From Streptomyces sp. DSM 15324 (GTDB lineage: Bacteria > Actinomycetota > Actinomycetes > Streptomycetales > Streptomycetaceae): a DNA stretch of 64,000 nucleotides. Below, in pieces: positions 44,014-52,720 of the stretch (position 1 is the first letter of the stretch; each line of letters starts with the position of its first letter). The notes under the pieces were generated by a model. The model searched no databases. It had not been told where the DNA came from and worked only from the letters and a program-made list of their open reading frames with translations. The translations under genes and the position numbers were made by a program. The DNA lies in NCBI RefSeq assembly GCF_001514285.1, contig NZ_KQ949025.1:1-64000 (forward strand), read 5' to 3'.

Positions 44014-44533
44014 GGACGGGCGCGCCCGGTGGCTGGTGTGCTGGTGTGCGGTGAGCGACCGACACCGCCCGACGGGGCCGGCACATACCCGCCTGGGGTA
44101 TCATCCCGGCCATCGCACGCTCCGGGCCTCCCCGGCGGTGGCGGGGGCGGGCGGCCCGACGTGTGAGGTGGGGGCGCGCGCCCGGTGGCGGGCGAGCGGC
44201 GGGACAGCCGACCGGGGCCCGCACGGCCGGGACAGCCGACCGGCGCCGCGCATACCCTCCCCGGGGTATCGTCCCTGCCGTCGCCGACTCCGGAACCCCC
44301 ACACCGGCCCAGGCCTCACCGGCGGTAGCGAGGGCGGCCGGCATGCGAGGTTTGGGGCGCGCCCGCCGCCCGCACGGCCGGGGCAGTCGACCAAGGCCCG
44401 CACGGTCGCGGCAGCCGACCGGGATCCGCACGACCGGGGCAGTCGACCGGGACCCGCACGGCCGGGACAGCAGGCCGAGGCCCGAGGTATCTCTTTCCCG
44501 CGGAAGAGCGAGCGCTCCCGGCCGCCGGGGTGG
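44014..44533. repeat. Repeat-rich intergenic region with 28-bp tandem units and ATACCC hairpins
   Basis: No gene is supported. Four contiguous 28-bp units starting GCACGG occupy 44372–44483; two more related units lie at 44193–44248. Two near-identical inverted repeats, ATACCC-N5/6-GGGTAT, occur near 44086–44102 and 44251–44270. The motif GAGG…GGGCGCGCCCG/GCGCGCGCCCGGTGG recurs near 44010, 44165 and 44345, so a larger block of 155–180 bp appears duplicated. Confidence 0.85.
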
Positions 44534-45337
44534 TCAGAGGTGGGTCCAGGTGTTGCGGTCGCGGGCCATCGCGTGCAGCGCCTCGACGTCGGCCGGCTTC
44601 AGGACTCCGCCGAGGCGGGTGAAGTTCTCGATCTCGGGGGCCGTGAGGACGCGGACCTCGCGGGGGGCCGTGGTGAAGGTGACCTCCGTGGGGGCGACCA
44701 GCGCCAGGACGGAGCGGACCTCGGCGGTGAGGGCGTGGGAGGCGCGGGCGGCGTCGGCGCGCAGGCGGCGCAGCAGGGGGGCGGGGTCGCGCCGGCCCAG
44801 GGTGACGTGCGGGTCGGCGACGCGGACGCGGGCCTTACGGGCGTAGAGGGAGTGGATGGTGAACAGGCCGCCCGGGCCGATCGTCAGGTGGTGGAGGCGG
44901 TCGCCGCCGGGGAGCGGGATCGAGTGCAGGGTGTGCCAGCCGGCCCCGTCCAGCCGGTCCAGGGCCTCGCCGACCGTCTGCTCGGCGGTCAGGGCGTGCC
45001 GGCGCGGGTCGGGCCGCAGCCGATGGGCAGGGGCCGGGTCGCGGTCCAGGGAGACCAGGAGGGCCTCGCCGGGACGGTTGGGGGCGAGGTCGTCGTCCGG
45101 GTGGAGGGCGAGGCGGGCCAGTTCGGCGGGGGTGGGCACCGGGGGCGGGCCGACGGTGACCGAGCCGGTCAGGAAGGGGCCGAGCGCCTCCAGGACCTCC
45201 TCGCGTCGGTCGTCGGCGAGCAGATTGACCCGGGCCGCCTCACGGTCGTACCAGGCGATGTTCCTGCCGTCGGTGAGACAGACGTAGAGCCGCTCCCGGC
45301 CATGCCGCCAGGTCGGTACGACGCGCAGTCCGGTCAT
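44534..45337 (-). CDS. NERD (nuclease-related) domain protein
   Basis: A 267-residue cytoplasmic protein. Residues ~105–200 resemble the NERD domain: GWHTLHSIPLPGGDRLHHLTIGPGGLFTIHSLYARKARVRV. In typical members the strand ends TKxW; here it reads IHSLYARK, so the usual lysine position is altered and nuclease activity is uncertain. N- and C-terminal parts are not recognised. It is divergent from the dual-specificity phosphatase-like gene, sharing a 163-bp upstream region. Confidence 0.72.
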   Translation of the reverse strand: MTGLRVVPTWRHGRERLYVCLTDGRNIAWYDREAARVNLLADDRREEVLEALGPFLTGSVTVGPPPVPTPAELARLALHPDDDLAPNRPGEALLVSLDRDPAPAHRLRPDPRRHALTAEQTVGEALDRLDGAGWHTLHSIPLPGGDRLHHLTIGPGGLFTIHSLYARKARVRVADPHVTLGRRDPAPLLRRLRADAARASHALTAEVRSVLALVAPTEVTFTTAPREVRVLTAPEIENFTRLGGVLKPADVEALHAMARDRNTWTHL

Positions 45338-45500
45338 GCGTCATCACCCCATGACCATGGGAACAGGCGGGGTGCTGCGAGGGCAAGAAGGCGGTTACCT
45401 TGGGGAGGAGTTGGGCAGGTCATAGGGCTCGGGCCCTGTGTCATGTCCCCGACCTGGGGCAGAACACGGGCCCTCAGGGAGCGCGCGTGGGGAGGCGCCG

Positions 45501-46010
45501 TTGCGGACCCGCAGGAAGCAACCCGAGGTACCGGCTCCGGACCGTCCGTGGGACGAGATCGTGCCGGGGCTGTGGATGGGCTGCCACGAGTACCGGGGGC
45601 CCTCCGGGCAGCCGGCCCTCGCCGTGGTGCGGGACGAGTTCGATCTCGTCCAGACGCTGACCCGGGCCCGCTCGGGCCACGGTCCGGACCCGGGGGTGGT
45701 GCACCATGTGTGGCCGATCCCGGACGGGCCGCTGGACGGCACCCAGCTCGCGGGCGTGATCCGGCTGGCCCAGGCCGCCGGCGAGGCCCTGGAACAGGGG
45801 CGCAGGGTCCTGGTGCGGTGCTACAGCGGATACAACCGGTCGGGGCTGGTCGTCGCCCACACGCTGGTGAGGCGGGGCCACCCGGCCGACGAGGCGATCC
45901 GGCTGATACGGTCGCGGCGCTCTCCCTGGGCCCTGCACAACGAGTTGTTCGTGGAGTACCTGCGGGCCGGACTGCCGACGGCCAGGCTGCTGGAGGAGCT
46001 GGCCGAGTGA
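45501..46010 (+). CDS. Dual-specificity phosphatase-like protein
   Basis: A 169-residue protein with a cysteine-phosphatase P-loop, VLVRCYSGYNRSGLVVAHTLV (Cys-x5-Arg), and an upstream region (VPGLWMGCHEYRG, VHHVWPIPDGPL) where the acid Asp of the family lies. It would remove phosphate from protein or small-molecule substrates in the cytoplasm. TTG 45501 is chosen because GGGGAGG lies 5 nt upstream; a GTG at 45438 is the alternative, without a ribosome site. Confidence 0.78.
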   Translation: MRTRRKQPEVPAPDRPWDEIVPGLWMGCHEYRGPSGQPALAVVRDEFDLVQTLTRARSGHGPDPGVVHHVWPIPDGPLDGTQLAGVIRLAQAAGEALEQGRRVLVRCYSGYNRSGLVVAHTLVRRGHPADEAIRLIRSRRSPWALHNELFVEYLRAGLPTARLLEELAE

Positions 46011-46209
46011 CCGTGCACAATCGTTTCCTCTCCATCCTCCGTCGCATCCACAGTCGCATCCTCCGCGCCGCCCTCCGATCCACTCTCCGATCCACTCTCC
46101 GCTCCGCCCTCCGGCCCTCGTACCACCCGGCACTACCCGGTACGCAAAAAGGACTTCCCTACGAATAAGGTGTACGGGGCCGCGCATCGCCATGCACCTC
46201 AGGAGTCCC

Positions 46210-46971
46210 GTGCCGCTCAGCCTCCCCCCTCGCCCGGCCCGCATCGCCCGCGCCGTCGCCACAGCCGCCCTGCTGGCCACGGCGGCGGCGGCCTGCGGTG
46301 ACGCGGGCGGGCTCCAGGGCGCCGGACCGACCGCGACCGCGATCAGCCCCGACCGGCTCTGGCCGAACCTGACCCCCGCCTCCAGCCCCGCCTTCGCGAT
46401 CGGCGAGGTGGAGACCGAGGTGGTGAAGGGCGTCACCGTCCCCGGCGGGGACATCCACAAGGTGGACCCGGTCGCCGTCGTCCGCGCGGAGATCGCCGCA
46501 CATCCCGGCGACTACGGCCCGGGGGCGTACCAGCAGACCGCCCGGCGGATGAGCGACTGCGGGAAGAGCGGCACGGCCGGGCGGGCGTGCCCGGTCCTCC
46601 AGGCGTACTACCGCGATCTGACCGGCGACGGGCGCGACGACATGACGCTCGGCTTCCGGCAGCTGCCCGGCAAGCTCACCGCCGTCCGGGTGTACACCGT
46701 CCGCGGCCGGCGGCTCGTCCAGGTCATGGCCTACGAGGACGCGGTCAGCGGCGTAGAACTGGCCGGCCGCGCCCTGATCATCCGGGCCCCCTCGGAGGTC
46801 GCCGGCTACGAGTACCGGTTGCAGTGGACCTGGGACCCGCAGCAGCGCGCCATGCTGCTCACCCACGACGAGATGCTGCGCATCGGAACACCCGGGAGAC
46901 GCCTCTCGCCGCGCCCTTCCGCGTCCGCCTCCCCCGGCACCTCCCCCGCCGCCCCGGCGAGCGGCCGATGA
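46210..46971 (+). CDS. Probable lipoprotein coupled to a histidine kinase
   Basis: A 253-residue exported protein. The N-terminus has a signal segment AVATAALLATAAAACGD ending in Cys, a weak lipobox. The mature part includes CPVLQAYYRDLTGDGRDDMTLGFRQLPG and a Ser/Pro/Ala-rich end. No domain is recognised. GTG 46210 has AGGAG 4 nt before it; ATG 46192 is an alternative. Its stop overlaps the kinase start (ATGA), so it is probably an accessory sensor protein, comparable in arrangement, not sequence, to CseA with CseC. Confidence 0.78.
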   Translation: MPLSLPPRPARIARAVATAALLATAAAACGDAGGLQGAGPTATAISPDRLWPNLTPASSPAFAIGEVETEVVKGVTVPGGDIHKVDPVAVVRAEIAAHPGDYGPGAYQQTARRMSDCGKSGTAGRACPVLQAYYRDLTGDGRDDMTLGFRQLPGKLTAVRVYTVRGRRLVQVMAYEDAVSGVELAGRALIIRAPSEVAGYEYRLQWTWDPQQRAMLLTHDEMLRIGTPGRRLSPRPSASASPGTSPAAPASGR

Positions 46972-48233
46972 GGCTCGCGCTCCCCCGGTGGGCCGGCACG
47001 CTCGCCCTGAAGACCGCCGTGTTCATCACGGTGATGTGCTGTGCGCTCGCCGCCCTGCTCGGGGTCCTCGTGCACGTGTCGGTGACCAACCAGACCGTCG
47101 GCCAGGCCCGCGACCTCGCGCTGTCCCGGCTGACGGACGCGACGAAGGCGTTCGAGGCCGGGGACAGCCTCGGCGGGGGCGCGGGCGTCGACCCGCCGGG
47201 GCTGCCCGCCCCGCTGCGGTCCCTGGCGCTGGCCGGGGAGCGCGGCACGATGGTCGCCGACACCGCCGGGCGCCCCACGATGTGGGCGGCCGGTCCGGCC
47301 GACGGGGGACGGGCCCTCGCCGTCCGCGTCGACTACACGCAGAGCGCCCGCACCATCGAGGCGCTCGACTCCGCGATCCTGTGGTCCGCGGGGCTGGCCA
47401 TCGGCGCCACGCTCCTCGTGGGCGCGTTCGCGGTGACCCGGGTGACCCGCCGGCTGCACACGACCGCGCGGGTGGCCCGGCGGATCAGCGCCGGCGATCT
47501 GGACGCGCGGGTGGACGACCCCCGGGCCAGGCAGCCGGGCCGGCCGCAGGACGAGGTCGGGGCGGTCGCCGCCGCGCTCGACACCATGGCGGCCACGCTC
47601 CAGGGCAAACTGCTGAGCGAGCAGCGCTTCACCGCGGACGTGGCCCATGAGCTGCGCACCCCGCTGACCGGACTGCACGCCGCGGCCGAGCTGCTGCCGC
47701 CGGGCCGGCCGACGGAGCTGGTGCGCGACCGGGTCGCCGCGCTGCGCACCCTCACCGAGGACCTGCTGGAGATCTCCCGGCTCGAGACCGGGCGGGAGCG
47801 GCTGGAGCTGGACACCGAGGAGCTGGGCGCGCTGGCCCGGCGGGTCGTACGGGCGTCCGGAGCCGACACGGAGATCAGGGTCGTACGGGACGTACGGGTC
47901 GAGACCGACCGGCGGCGCCTCGAACGGGTGCTGGGCAATCTGGTGGCCAACGCGCACCGGCACGGGCGGGGCCCGGTGGTCCTCACGGTGGACGGGCCGG
48001 TGGTCGCCGTTCGGGATCACGGGGACGGCTATCCGGAGTACCTCCTCGCGCACGGGCCGCAGCGGTTCCGCACGGAGGGCGGGGCGAGGGGACACGGGCT
48101 CGGGCTGACCATCGCGGTCGGCCAGGCGGAGGTGCTGGGGGCCGTGCTGGCCTTCGCCAACGCGCCCGAGGGCGGGGCGGTGGCCACGCTGACACTGCCT
48201 CAGGCCGCGCAGCTCCCCGATGGCGCAGCGTGA
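46968..48233 (+). CDS. Membrane sensor histidine kinase without adjacent response regulator
   Basis: A 421-residue kinase. Helix 1 is about residues 14–36, then a short extracytoplasmic loop and helix 2 near 130–150, followed by HAMP (RRLHTTARVARRISAGDLDARV), the HisKA box FTADVAHELRTPLTG with the phospho-accepting His, the N box LGNLVANAHRHG and the G2 box ARGHGLGLTIAVG. The start overlaps the lipoprotein gene by 4 nt. No receiver gene lies on either side; the only orphan receiver in the window is at 26024–26500. Confidence 0.92.
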   Translation: MRLALPRWAGTLALKTAVFITVMCCALAALLGVLVHVSVTNQTVGQARDLALSRLTDATKAFEAGDSLGGGAGVDPPGLPAPLRSLALAGERGTMVADTAGRPTMWAAGPADGGRALAVRVDYTQSARTIEALDSAILWSAGLAIGATLLVGAFAVTRVTRRLHTTARVARRISAGDLDARVDDPRARQPGRPQDEVGAVAAALDTMAATLQGKLLSEQRFTADVAHELRTPLTGLHAAAELLPPGRPTELVRDRVAALRTLTEDLLEISRLETGRERLELDTEELGALARRVVRASGADTEIRVVRDVRVETDRRRLERVLGNLVANAHRHGRGPVVLTVDGPVVAVRDHGDGYPEYLLAHGPQRFRTEGGARGHGLGLTIAVGQAEVLGAVLAFANAPEGGAVATLTLPQAAQLPDGAA

Positions 48234-48315
48234 CGGGCGACACGCGCGAGCTGCTCCTAATCTGGCGTCAAGTCAGCTTCTGAGCCGGTTTCACCCTCTT
48301 CATGGAGGTATCGCC

Positions 48316-49113
48316 ATGTCCCTGGCCCGCTCCGCCCTCACCCGCCTCGCCCTGGCGACCGCCGTCGGCGCACTGGTCACCGCGACCGTCGCCACCCCCG
48401 CCACCGCCGACGACGACTGGAACGGCGACGGCGGCGACCCCGGCACCAGCTCCTGGGACGAGGGGGGCCAGGGTGACGAGGGTGGCGGCGGTGGCGGTGG
48501 CGGCGGCTGGAACCAGGGCGGAAACGGGAACACCAACGGCAACACCAACACCAACAACGGCAACGGCAACGGCAACTGGAACGGCACTGGCACCGGCACC
48601 GGCACCGGCACCGGCAGCTGGAACGGCAGCTGGAACGGCAGCTGGAACGGCAGCGGCAACACCAACAGCAACTCCAACAGCAACAGCAACAGCAACAGCT
48701 GGCAGAACCAGGGCACCAGCCAAGGCGGCAACGGCGGCCAGTGGAACCAGAACGGTGGCGGCAACGGCGGCCAGTGGAACCAGGGCACCGGCCAAGGCGG
48801 CAACGGCGGCGGCTGGAACCAGGGCGCCGGCCAGGGCGGTGACGACCAGTGGAGCCAGGGCGGCCACCAGGACACCCAGCGCCTCTTCCGCGGCCGCGTC
48901 ACCGCGAGCACCCTGCTGTTGCGCAGCAAGCCCACCCGGGCCGGCGACGTGATCCGGTCCGTCCACCGCGGCGAGATCGTGTCGATCTTCTGCAAGACGC
49001 CCGGCGAGACCGTCGACGGCAACCCCCTCTGGTACCTCCTCACCGACGGCACCTGGGCCTGGGGCTCGGCCCGCTACATCGAGAACATCGGCGAGGCGCC
49101 GCGCTGGTGCTGA
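48316..49113 (+). CDS. Secreted Asn/Gly-rich protein with SH3-like C-terminal domain
   Basis: A 265-residue exported protein. The signal peptide (LALATAVGALVTATVATPATA) is followed by ~140 residues of low complexity: GNTNGNTNTNNGNGN, GTGTGTGTG, repeated SWNG, NSNSNSNSN and repeated QWNQ/GGNGG. The last ~80 residues look like a bacterial SH3 domain (RVTASTLLLRSKPTRAGDVIRSVHRGEIVSIFCK … WAWGSARYIENI) with two cysteines. Such domains often bind cell wall. GGAGGT stands 6 nt before ATG 48316. Confidence 0.88.
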   Translation: MSLARSALTRLALATAVGALVTATVATPATADDDWNGDGGDPGTSSWDEGGQGDEGGGGGGGGGWNQGGNGNTNGNTNTNNGNGNGNWNGTGTGTGTGTGSWNGSWNGSWNGSGNTNSNSNSNSNSNSWQNQGTSQGGNGGQWNQNGGGNGGQWNQGTGQGGNGGGWNQGAGQGGDDQWSQGGHQDTQRLFRGRVTASTLLLRSKPTRAGDVIRSVHRGEIVSIFCKTPGETVDGNPLWYLLTDGTWAWGSARYIENIGEAPRWC

Positions 49114-49166
49114 CACACCCTCACTCCCAGGACTCACACAGCGCATCATTTGGGTAGGTTCCGGAC

Positions 49167-50546
49167 ATGACGAGTGCCGGAACCGGAACCGGAGCCACGA
49201 CCGCGTTCGCCGCGGCCGGCGCACCCTCCCCCGCCGTACGCCTCCCCCGGCGCCGCGGCATCGAGCTCGCCCTCATCGTCGTGGCCGTCCTGCTGTCCGT
49301 GTACGGCTACTGCGCGGTCGGCTTCGCCCGGCACGGCTCCGTCCCGCCCGGGGCCGCGGGCTACGGCGCCGGGCTCGGCGTGCTGGCGCTGGTCGCCCAT
49401 CTCGCCGTACGGCTGCGCGCCCCGTACGCCGACCCCCTCCCGCTCCCGATCGGGGTGCTGCTCAACGGCATCGGGCTCGTGCTGATCTACCGGCTGGACC
49501 TGGAGACACCGGGCGACCGGGCGGCGCCGACCCAGCTGGTGTGGTCCACCCTCGGCATCACCCTGTTCATCCTGGTCGTGGCGGCGCTGCGGGACCACCG
49601 GGTGCTCCAGCGCTACGCCTACGTCAGCGTGGTCGCCGCGCTCGCCCTGCTCACCCTGCCGATCCTCTTCCCGGCCGTGAACGGCGCCCGGATCTGGGTC
49701 CGGGTCGCCGGGTTCTCCATCCAGCCGGGCGAGTTCGCCAAGGTACTGCTCGCGGTGTTCTTCGCCGCGTACCTGGCGGCGAACCGCACGGCACTGGCGT
49801 ACGCGGGCCGCACGATCTGGTTCGTGCAGCTGCCGACCGGCCGGGTGCTCGGTCCGATCGTGGCGATCTGGCTGCTGAGCGTCGGGGTGCTGGTCCTGGA
49901 GCGGGACCTGGGCACCTCGCTGCTCTTCTTCGCGCTCTTCGTGGTCATGCTGTACGTCGCCACCGGCCGCACCGGCTGGATCGCGGTCGGTCTGCTGCTC
50001 GCCTCGCTCGGCGCGGTCGCGGTCGGCCGCCTCGAACCGCACGTGCACGGCAGGATCGAGGACTGGCTGCACCCGTTCGCGTCGATCGACGCGGGCCTGG
50101 GGCCCAACCAGCTCGCGCAGTCCCTGTTCGCCTTCGCGGCGGGCGGGGTGCTCGGCACCGGGCTGGGGCTCGGCCACTCCGTCCTCATCGGGTTCGCCAC
50201 GAAGTCGGACTTCATCCTGGCCACGGCAGGCGAGGAACTGGGCCTCGCCGGTCTGTCGGCGCTCTTCCTGCTCTACGCGCTGCTGGTGGAGCGCGGCTAC
50301 CGGGCCGGCCTCGCCCTGCGCGACCCGTTCGGCCGGCTCCTCGCCGTCGGGCTCGCCTCGATCGTGGCGCTCCAGGTGTTCGTCATCGCGGGCGGGGTGA
50401 CCGGTCTGATCCCGCTGACCGGCATGGCCATGCCCTTCCTGGCCCAGGGTGGCTCGTCGGTCGTCACCAACTGGGCGATCGTGGCGCTGCTGATCCGGGT
50501 GAGCGACTCGGCACGACGGCAGTACGACGGCAGCACCGCCCCCTGA
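49167..50546 (+). CDS. SEDS-family peptidoglycan glycosyltransferase (FtsW/RodA/SpoVE; SfrB-like)
   Basis: A 459-residue membrane protein with about ten helices. SEDS hallmarks are GARIWVRVAGFSIQPGEFAKVLLAVFFAAYLA, LERDLGTSLLFFALFVVMLYVATGR and SDFILATAGEELGLAG … PLTGMAMPFLAQGGSSVVTNW. It polymerises lipid II with a cognate class B PBP, encoded 17 nt downstream. In S. coelicolor an equivalent pair (SfrB with a PBP), distinct from FtsW and RodA, lies in a similar chromosomal region as I recall, suggesting a role in sporulation. Confidence 0.92.
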   Translation: MTSAGTGTGATTAFAAAGAPSPAVRLPRRRGIELALIVVAVLLSVYGYCAVGFARHGSVPPGAAGYGAGLGVLALVAHLAVRLRAPYADPLPLPIGVLLNGIGLVLIYRLDLETPGDRAAPTQLVWSTLGITLFILVVAALRDHRVLQRYAYVSVVAALALLTLPILFPAVNGARIWVRVAGFSIQPGEFAKVLLAVFFAAYLAANRTALAYAGRTIWFVQLPTGRVLGPIVAIWLLSVGVLVLERDLGTSLLFFALFVVMLYVATGRTGWIAVGLLLASLGAVAVGRLEPHVHGRIEDWLHPFASIDAGLGPNQLAQSLFAFAAGGVLGTGLGLGHSVLIGFATKSDFILATAGEELGLAGLSALFLLYALLVERGYRAGLALRDPFGRLLAVGLASIVALQVFVIAGGVTGLIPLTGMAMPFLAQGGSSVVTNWAIVALLIRVSDSARRQYDGSTAP

Positions 50547-50563
50547 CCAGAGAGGTACCGCCC

Positions 50564-52021
50564 GTGACCCGGCACATCCGGCACGCCGCCGTGTTCTGCG
50601 CCCTGCTCCTGCTGGCGCTGCTGGTCAACGCCCTGCGCGTGCAGGTCGTCCGGTCCGCCGCCTACGACGGCAACCCGGCCAACCGGCGCGAGTCCATCGC
50701 CCGGTACGGCCAGCCGCGCGGCGACATCCTGGTCGGCGGCGCGCCGGTCACCGGCTCCCGGGACACGGGGGAGCAGCTGCGCTACGAACGGACGTACACC
50801 GACGGGCCGTTGTACGCGCCGGTGACCGGCTTCGCCTCGCAGGAGTACGGGACGACGTTCCTGGAGCACGCCGAGGACGATCTCCTCTCCGGTCTGGACC
50901 CGATGCTCTCGCCCTTCCCGCTGTGGAACGACGTGACGCGCGGCCGTCCGCCCGGCGGAACGGTCGTCACCACCCTCGACCGGCGCGCCCAGCGGGCGGC
51001 CTTCGCGGCGCTGGACGGGCGCAAGGGCGCGGTCGCGGCGGTGGAACCGGCGACCGGCCGGGTGCTGGCGCTGGTGTCCAGTCCGTCGTACGACCCCGCG
51101 CTGCTGTCCGGGAACGACCCGGGCGCCGAGGCGGCCTGGGAGCGGCTGAACGGCGATCCCGACCGGCCGATGCTGAACCGGGCGGTGCGGCAGACGTATC
51201 CGCCGGGGTCCACCTTCAAGGTGGTGACCGCGGCGGCGGCGCTGGACGCGGGCGTGGTGACGGATCTGGACGCGCCGACCGACTCGCCCGTGCCGTACCG
51301 GCTGCCGGGGACGACGACCCGGCTGACGAACTCGGGCGACGGCTGTGCGGACGCCCCGGTGCGGGAGGCCTTCGAGTGGTCGTGCAACACCGTGTTCGCG
51401 AAGCTCGGTGTGCGGGTCGGGCTGGCCCGGATGTCGCGCACGGCGCAGGCGTTCGGCTTCAACGACCCGGACGTGCGCATCCCCTTCCCGGTGGCCACCA
51501 GCACCTTCGACACCTCGCTGGACCAGGCGCAGCTCGCGCTGTCGTCGATCGGGCAGTACAACACCCGGGCCACCCCGCTCCAGATGGCGACGGTGGCGGC
51601 GGCGGTGGCCAACGGGGGTCAGGTGCGTGAGCCGTACCTGGTGGAGCGCACCACGCGGCGGGGCGGGGCCACGGTGGGGACGGCCGGTTCCCGGTCGGCG
51701 CGGCAGGCGATGTTCCCGTCGACCGCCGTACGGCTGCGGGAGCTGATGGAGGACGTGGTGCGCGAGGGCACGGGGACGAGGGCGGCGATCCCCGGTGCCC
51801 GGGTCGGCGCCAAGACCGGCACCGCGCAGCACGGCATCGGCAACGCCGGGACGCCGTACGCCTGGTGCGTCTCGTGGGCGCAGGGGCGGCGGGACGTCGA
51901 GCCGAGTGTGGCGGTGGCGGTGGTGGTGGAGGACGGCTCGGCCGACCGCGGGGAGATCACCGGGGGCGGGATGGCGGCGCCGATCGCGCGGGCGGTGATG
52001 GCGTCGGTGCTCGCTCCGTGA
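50564..52021 (+). CDS. Class B penicillin-binding protein (transpeptidase)
   Basis: A 485-residue PBP with one N-terminal membrane helix (VFCALLLLALLVNALRVQVV). The transpeptidase motifs are PGSTFK (SxxK), SCN (SxN, in FEWSCNTVFAKLG) and KTGTAQ. It cross-links the glycan strands made by the SEDS partner immediately upstream. GTG 50564 has an AGAGAGG ribosome site. The length is that of the small actinobacterial PbpA type. Confidence 0.94.
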   Translation: MTRHIRHAAVFCALLLLALLVNALRVQVVRSAAYDGNPANRRESIARYGQPRGDILVGGAPVTGSRDTGEQLRYERTYTDGPLYAPVTGFASQEYGTTFLEHAEDDLLSGLDPMLSPFPLWNDVTRGRPPGGTVVTTLDRRAQRAAFAALDGRKGAVAAVEPATGRVLALVSSPSYDPALLSGNDPGAEAAWERLNGDPDRPMLNRAVRQTYPPGSTFKVVTAAAALDAGVVTDLDAPTDSPVPYRLPGTTTRLTNSGDGCADAPVREAFEWSCNTVFAKLGVRVGLARMSRTAQAFGFNDPDVRIPFPVATSTFDTSLDQAQLALSSIGQYNTRATPLQMATVAAAVANGGQVREPYLVERTTRRGGATVGTAGSRSARQAMFPSTAVRLRELMEDVVREGTGTRAAIPGARVGAKTGTAQHGIGNAGTPYAWCVSWAQGRRDVEPSVAVAVVVEDGSADRGEITGGGMAAPIARAVMASVLAP

Positions 52022-52066
52022 GACGGGGGCTTTCCGGGGGCGACAGGTCCGTCCTACGGTTCGCGC

Positions 52067-52597
52067 ATGACTGACGCCACCAGGACCAGGACCACGGAAC
52101 CCGCCGCCTTCGAACTCGCCCAGGTCAATATCGCCCGTCTCAGGTTTCCTCTGGACTCACCGGAGTTGAAGGACTTCGTCGACGCGCTCGACCCGGTCAA
52201 CGCGGACGCGGACGCCGCGGACGGGTTCGTCTGGCGGCTCCAGTCGCAGGAGGGCGACGCGACCGGCATCGAGGTCTTCGGCGACGCCTGGCTGATCGTG
52301 AACATGTCGGTGTGGCGGAACACGGACGCGCTGACGGCGTACATGTACCAGGGACGGCACCGGGAGATGCTCGCGCGGCGGCGGGAGTGGTTCGAACGGG
52401 TGCGGGAGGCGATGGTGACCCTGTGGTGGGTGCCGGCGGGCCACCGGCCCACCGTCGAGGAGGCGGAGGCCCGGCTGCTGCACCTGCGGACGCACGGCCC
52501 GACGCCGTACGCCTTCACCCTGCGCACGTCGTTCCCGCCCGAGGGCGCCCGGCCGGAGAGCTTCGAGGTGCCCGAGGGGCTCGGCTGCTCGGCCTAG
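52067..52597 (+). CDS. DUF3291 family protein
   Basis: A 176-residue cytoplasmic protein of the DUF3291 type, related to the dimeric alpha-beta barrel monooxygenase fold. Seen motifs: LAQVNIARLRFPLDSPELKDFVDALDPVN, DGFVWRLQSQEGDATG, LIVNMSVWRNTDALTAYMYQG and WWVPAGHRPTVEEAEARLLHLR. No cofactor site is known for the family and no substrate can be inferred from the neighbours. Confidence 0.85.
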   Translation: MTDATRTRTTEPAAFELAQVNIARLRFPLDSPELKDFVDALDPVNADADAADGFVWRLQSQEGDATGIEVFGDAWLIVNMSVWRNTDALTAYMYQGRHREMLARRREWFERVREAMVTLWWVPAGHRPTVEEAEARLLHLRTHGPTPYAFTLRTSFPPEGARPESFEVPEGLGCSA

Positions 52598-52684
52598 CCA
52601 GGGGGTGTCTCGTCCGGGCAGGCGGGTGACGCGTCAGCACGTCGGTCGTGGAGGCCGCCGGCGAGGAGCCTGCGCGCAGGGGGA

Positions 52685-52720
52685 TTGACGTGCTTGCTGA
52701 CAAGCAGTCTCATAAGAGCC
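52685..52720 (+). promoter_or_regulatory. Promoter with TetR-type operator before the AurF-like gene
   Basis: TTGACG (52685–52690) is followed by the perfect inverted repeat TGCTTGCTGACAAGCA (52691–52706, arms of 6 with CTGA between) and CATAAG (52711–52716). The ATG at 52721 follows with no ribosome site, so the transcript is probably leaderless. The operator fills the spacer between the likely -35 and -10. Confidence 0.78.

Noticed and set aside
44372..44483. 28-bp repeats as a possible CRISPR array
   Set aside because: Units are contiguous and degenerate, there are no spacers, and no cas genes are in the window.
46011..46141. CCGATCCACTCTCC repeats before the lipoprotein gene
   Set aside because: Only two to three short imperfect copies; too little to call a functional array.
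44036..46168. 710-residue plus-strand frame through the repeat region
   Set aside because: It crosses the NERD gene antisense and the phosphatase gene in another frame; no domain is present.
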